IMG/VR virus record: IMGVR_UViG_3300029319_000466
Span: 1 to 23,325 of that record
DNA: 23,325 nt
Source of the DNA: a virus
Reading direction: 5' to 3' (one strand)
Position numbers and translations under genes: made by a program. The notes below the pieces were generated by a model that was not told the DNA's origin, did not search any database, and was given only the letters and a program-made list of their open reading frames with translations. Shown piece after piece: positions 22,573-23,325 of the stretch (positions within the stretch are counted from its first letter, which is position 1; the number at the start of each line of letters is the position of its first letter).

Positions 22573-23325
22573 ATCTTTAAAAATTCAAAATTTTTATTCT
22601 TTTGAGTCGGCATCAGTCGATTTTACCAAGTTTAAGAATATTGTTTTGATTAAGGGCGTCAACAAAGACGCAGAAGGATCTAACGGCTCAGGTAAAAGTG
22701 CTTTTGTAGAGGCAGTTTACTTTGGACTTACAGGTAAGACTCTTCGAAAAAGCACAGAGGACGCTATGGTCCATGTGAAGCACAAAAAGAAATGCTTTGT
22801 GGAGTTAGAGTTAGATAATGGTTTGAAGATATTCAGACAGAAAAAACCTTCTAAATTGCGTGTTTTTGTTGGTGAGAAAGAAGAAACCAAAGAAAGTATA
22901 GCAAAGACTCAAGAATATATTGATAAAGTTTTAAACATAAATTATAAGGTATTATTGTCCTCCATGTTTTTTGGTCAAGGTAATGTAACAACTTTCCTTG
23001 AGTGTTCTGCGGAAGATAAAAGAAACATAATAAAGAACTTTCTTGATCTTGATGACATATTCTCTATGAGAGATAGAATTAAGTCTCACAAAGCAGGTTT
23101 TTATAATACGATGAAGGAGCAGGACTCATTAATTGCTGAACATGTAGGTATGATTGATGAGTTCGATAAGAAGATAGGCAAAATTAAGAAAGCAAAAGAA
23201 AAGTTTGCCCAGTACCAGGATGATGTGCTGTCGCTATCTTTAGAAGAAATTCTGGACTTGGAAGAGGCAGAATCCTCTAGAGCTTGGCAAGTAAGGTCAA
23301 CAAAGCAGGACATAGATAACTCTAC
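22562..23325 (+). CDS. gp46: Recombination ATPase subunit, gp46/SbcC/Rad50-like, 3' end outside window
   Basis: Open from ATG 22562 to the window edge (254 codons visible; the family is usually over 500 aa). The N-terminus MKIKSLKIQNFYSF is typical of Rad50/SbcC ABC ATPases. Walker A GSNGSGKS spans 39-46, followed by the FVEAVYFGLTGKT helix. The Q-loop region appears as SSMFFGQGNV with Gln in place, and TTFLECSAEDKRNIIKNFL matches gp46 'F-L-x-L-x-x-x-x-R-x-x-I-x-x-x-L'. From about residue 185 the sequence becomes a charged coiled coil. The second ATPase half is beyond the window. The start lies in the gp47 3' end with an 11-nt overlap. Confidence 0.94.
   Translation, partial: MKIKSLKIQNFYSFESASVDFTKFKNIVLIKGVNKDAEGSNGSGKSAFVEAVYFGLTGKTLRKSTEDAMVHVKHKKKCFVELELDNGLKIFRQKKPSKLRVFVGEKEETKESIAKTQEYIDKVLNINYKVLLSSMFFGQGNVTTFLECSAEDKRNIIKNFLDLDDIFSMRDRIKSHKAGFYNTMKEQDSLIAEHVGMIDEFDKKIGKIKKAKEKFAQYQDDVLSLSLEEILDLEEAESSRAWQVRSTKQDIDNS

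Noticed and set aside
1-23325. tRNA genes, CRISPR arrays, insertion sequences, attachment sites
   Set aside because: No cloverleaf-like segments, regularly spaced repeats, transposase or integrase frames were seen; intergenic space is too short for most of these.

Overview
This window looks like part of the genome of a tailed, contractile-tail (myovirus-type) phage distantly related to T4, most likely one of the environmental or marine 'far' T4-like phages. The recognisable T4-type genes are prohead protease gp21, scaffold gp22, major capsid gp23, neck/tail-completion gp13, gp14 and gp15, tail sheath gp18, tail tube gp19, a short gp55-like late sigma factor, and the gp47/gp46 recombination nuclease pair. 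The DNA is AT-rich and densely packed, most genes lie on the + strand, and many overlap by a few bases. I see no tRNA, rRNA, CRISPR array, insertion sequence or integrase. The host cannot be named from this sequence.

Layout. 1-3353 is the 3' part of a very large unrecognised, probably virion, protein. 3400-8118 is the head-formation block: two or three probable prohead-core proteins, protease, scaffold, major capsid, then a terminator. 8133-13660 is the neck/tail block: a small protein, gp13, gp14, gp15, a 58-aa protein, sheath, tube, then a strong terminator. 13675-16257 is an 860-aa protein I do not recognise. From 16247 the style changes to replication, recombination and regulation. On the + strand are a 112-aa protein, a thioredoxin-like protein, a family A DNA polymerase in three pieces, ThyX, gp47 and gp46 (cut by the window edge). 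Three single genes on the - strand interrupt this array: a PD-(D/E)XK nuclease, the gp55-like factor and a lipoprotein.

Most notable. The DNA polymerase is family A with an N-terminal family-4-type uracil-DNA-glycosylase domain (an architecture known from SPO1-type phages), not the family B gp43 of T4. It is broken twice. The first break lies inside the 3'-5' exonuclease domain, between the ExoII and ExoIII motifs, where a reverse-strand lipoprotein gene sits. The second is at the thumb, where the reading frame changes at an ATGA overlap with its own Shine-Dalgarno. All recognisable catalytic motifs survive across the pieces, so this may be a working three-subunit UDG/exonuclease/polymerase.

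Regulation. Four start-proximal sites share NTAAATA, close to the T4 late promoter TATAAATA, and three of them precede head or tail transcription units; they are the natural targets of the gp55-like factor. Several genes outside the virion blocks instead carry TATAAT or TATGAT exactly 5 nt before ATG and no Shine-Dalgarno, which suggests leaderless transcripts. The three - strand genes all have the same arrangement: the 3' end overlaps the upstream + gene, and the 5' end lies head-to-head with the next + gene across only 12-23 bp.
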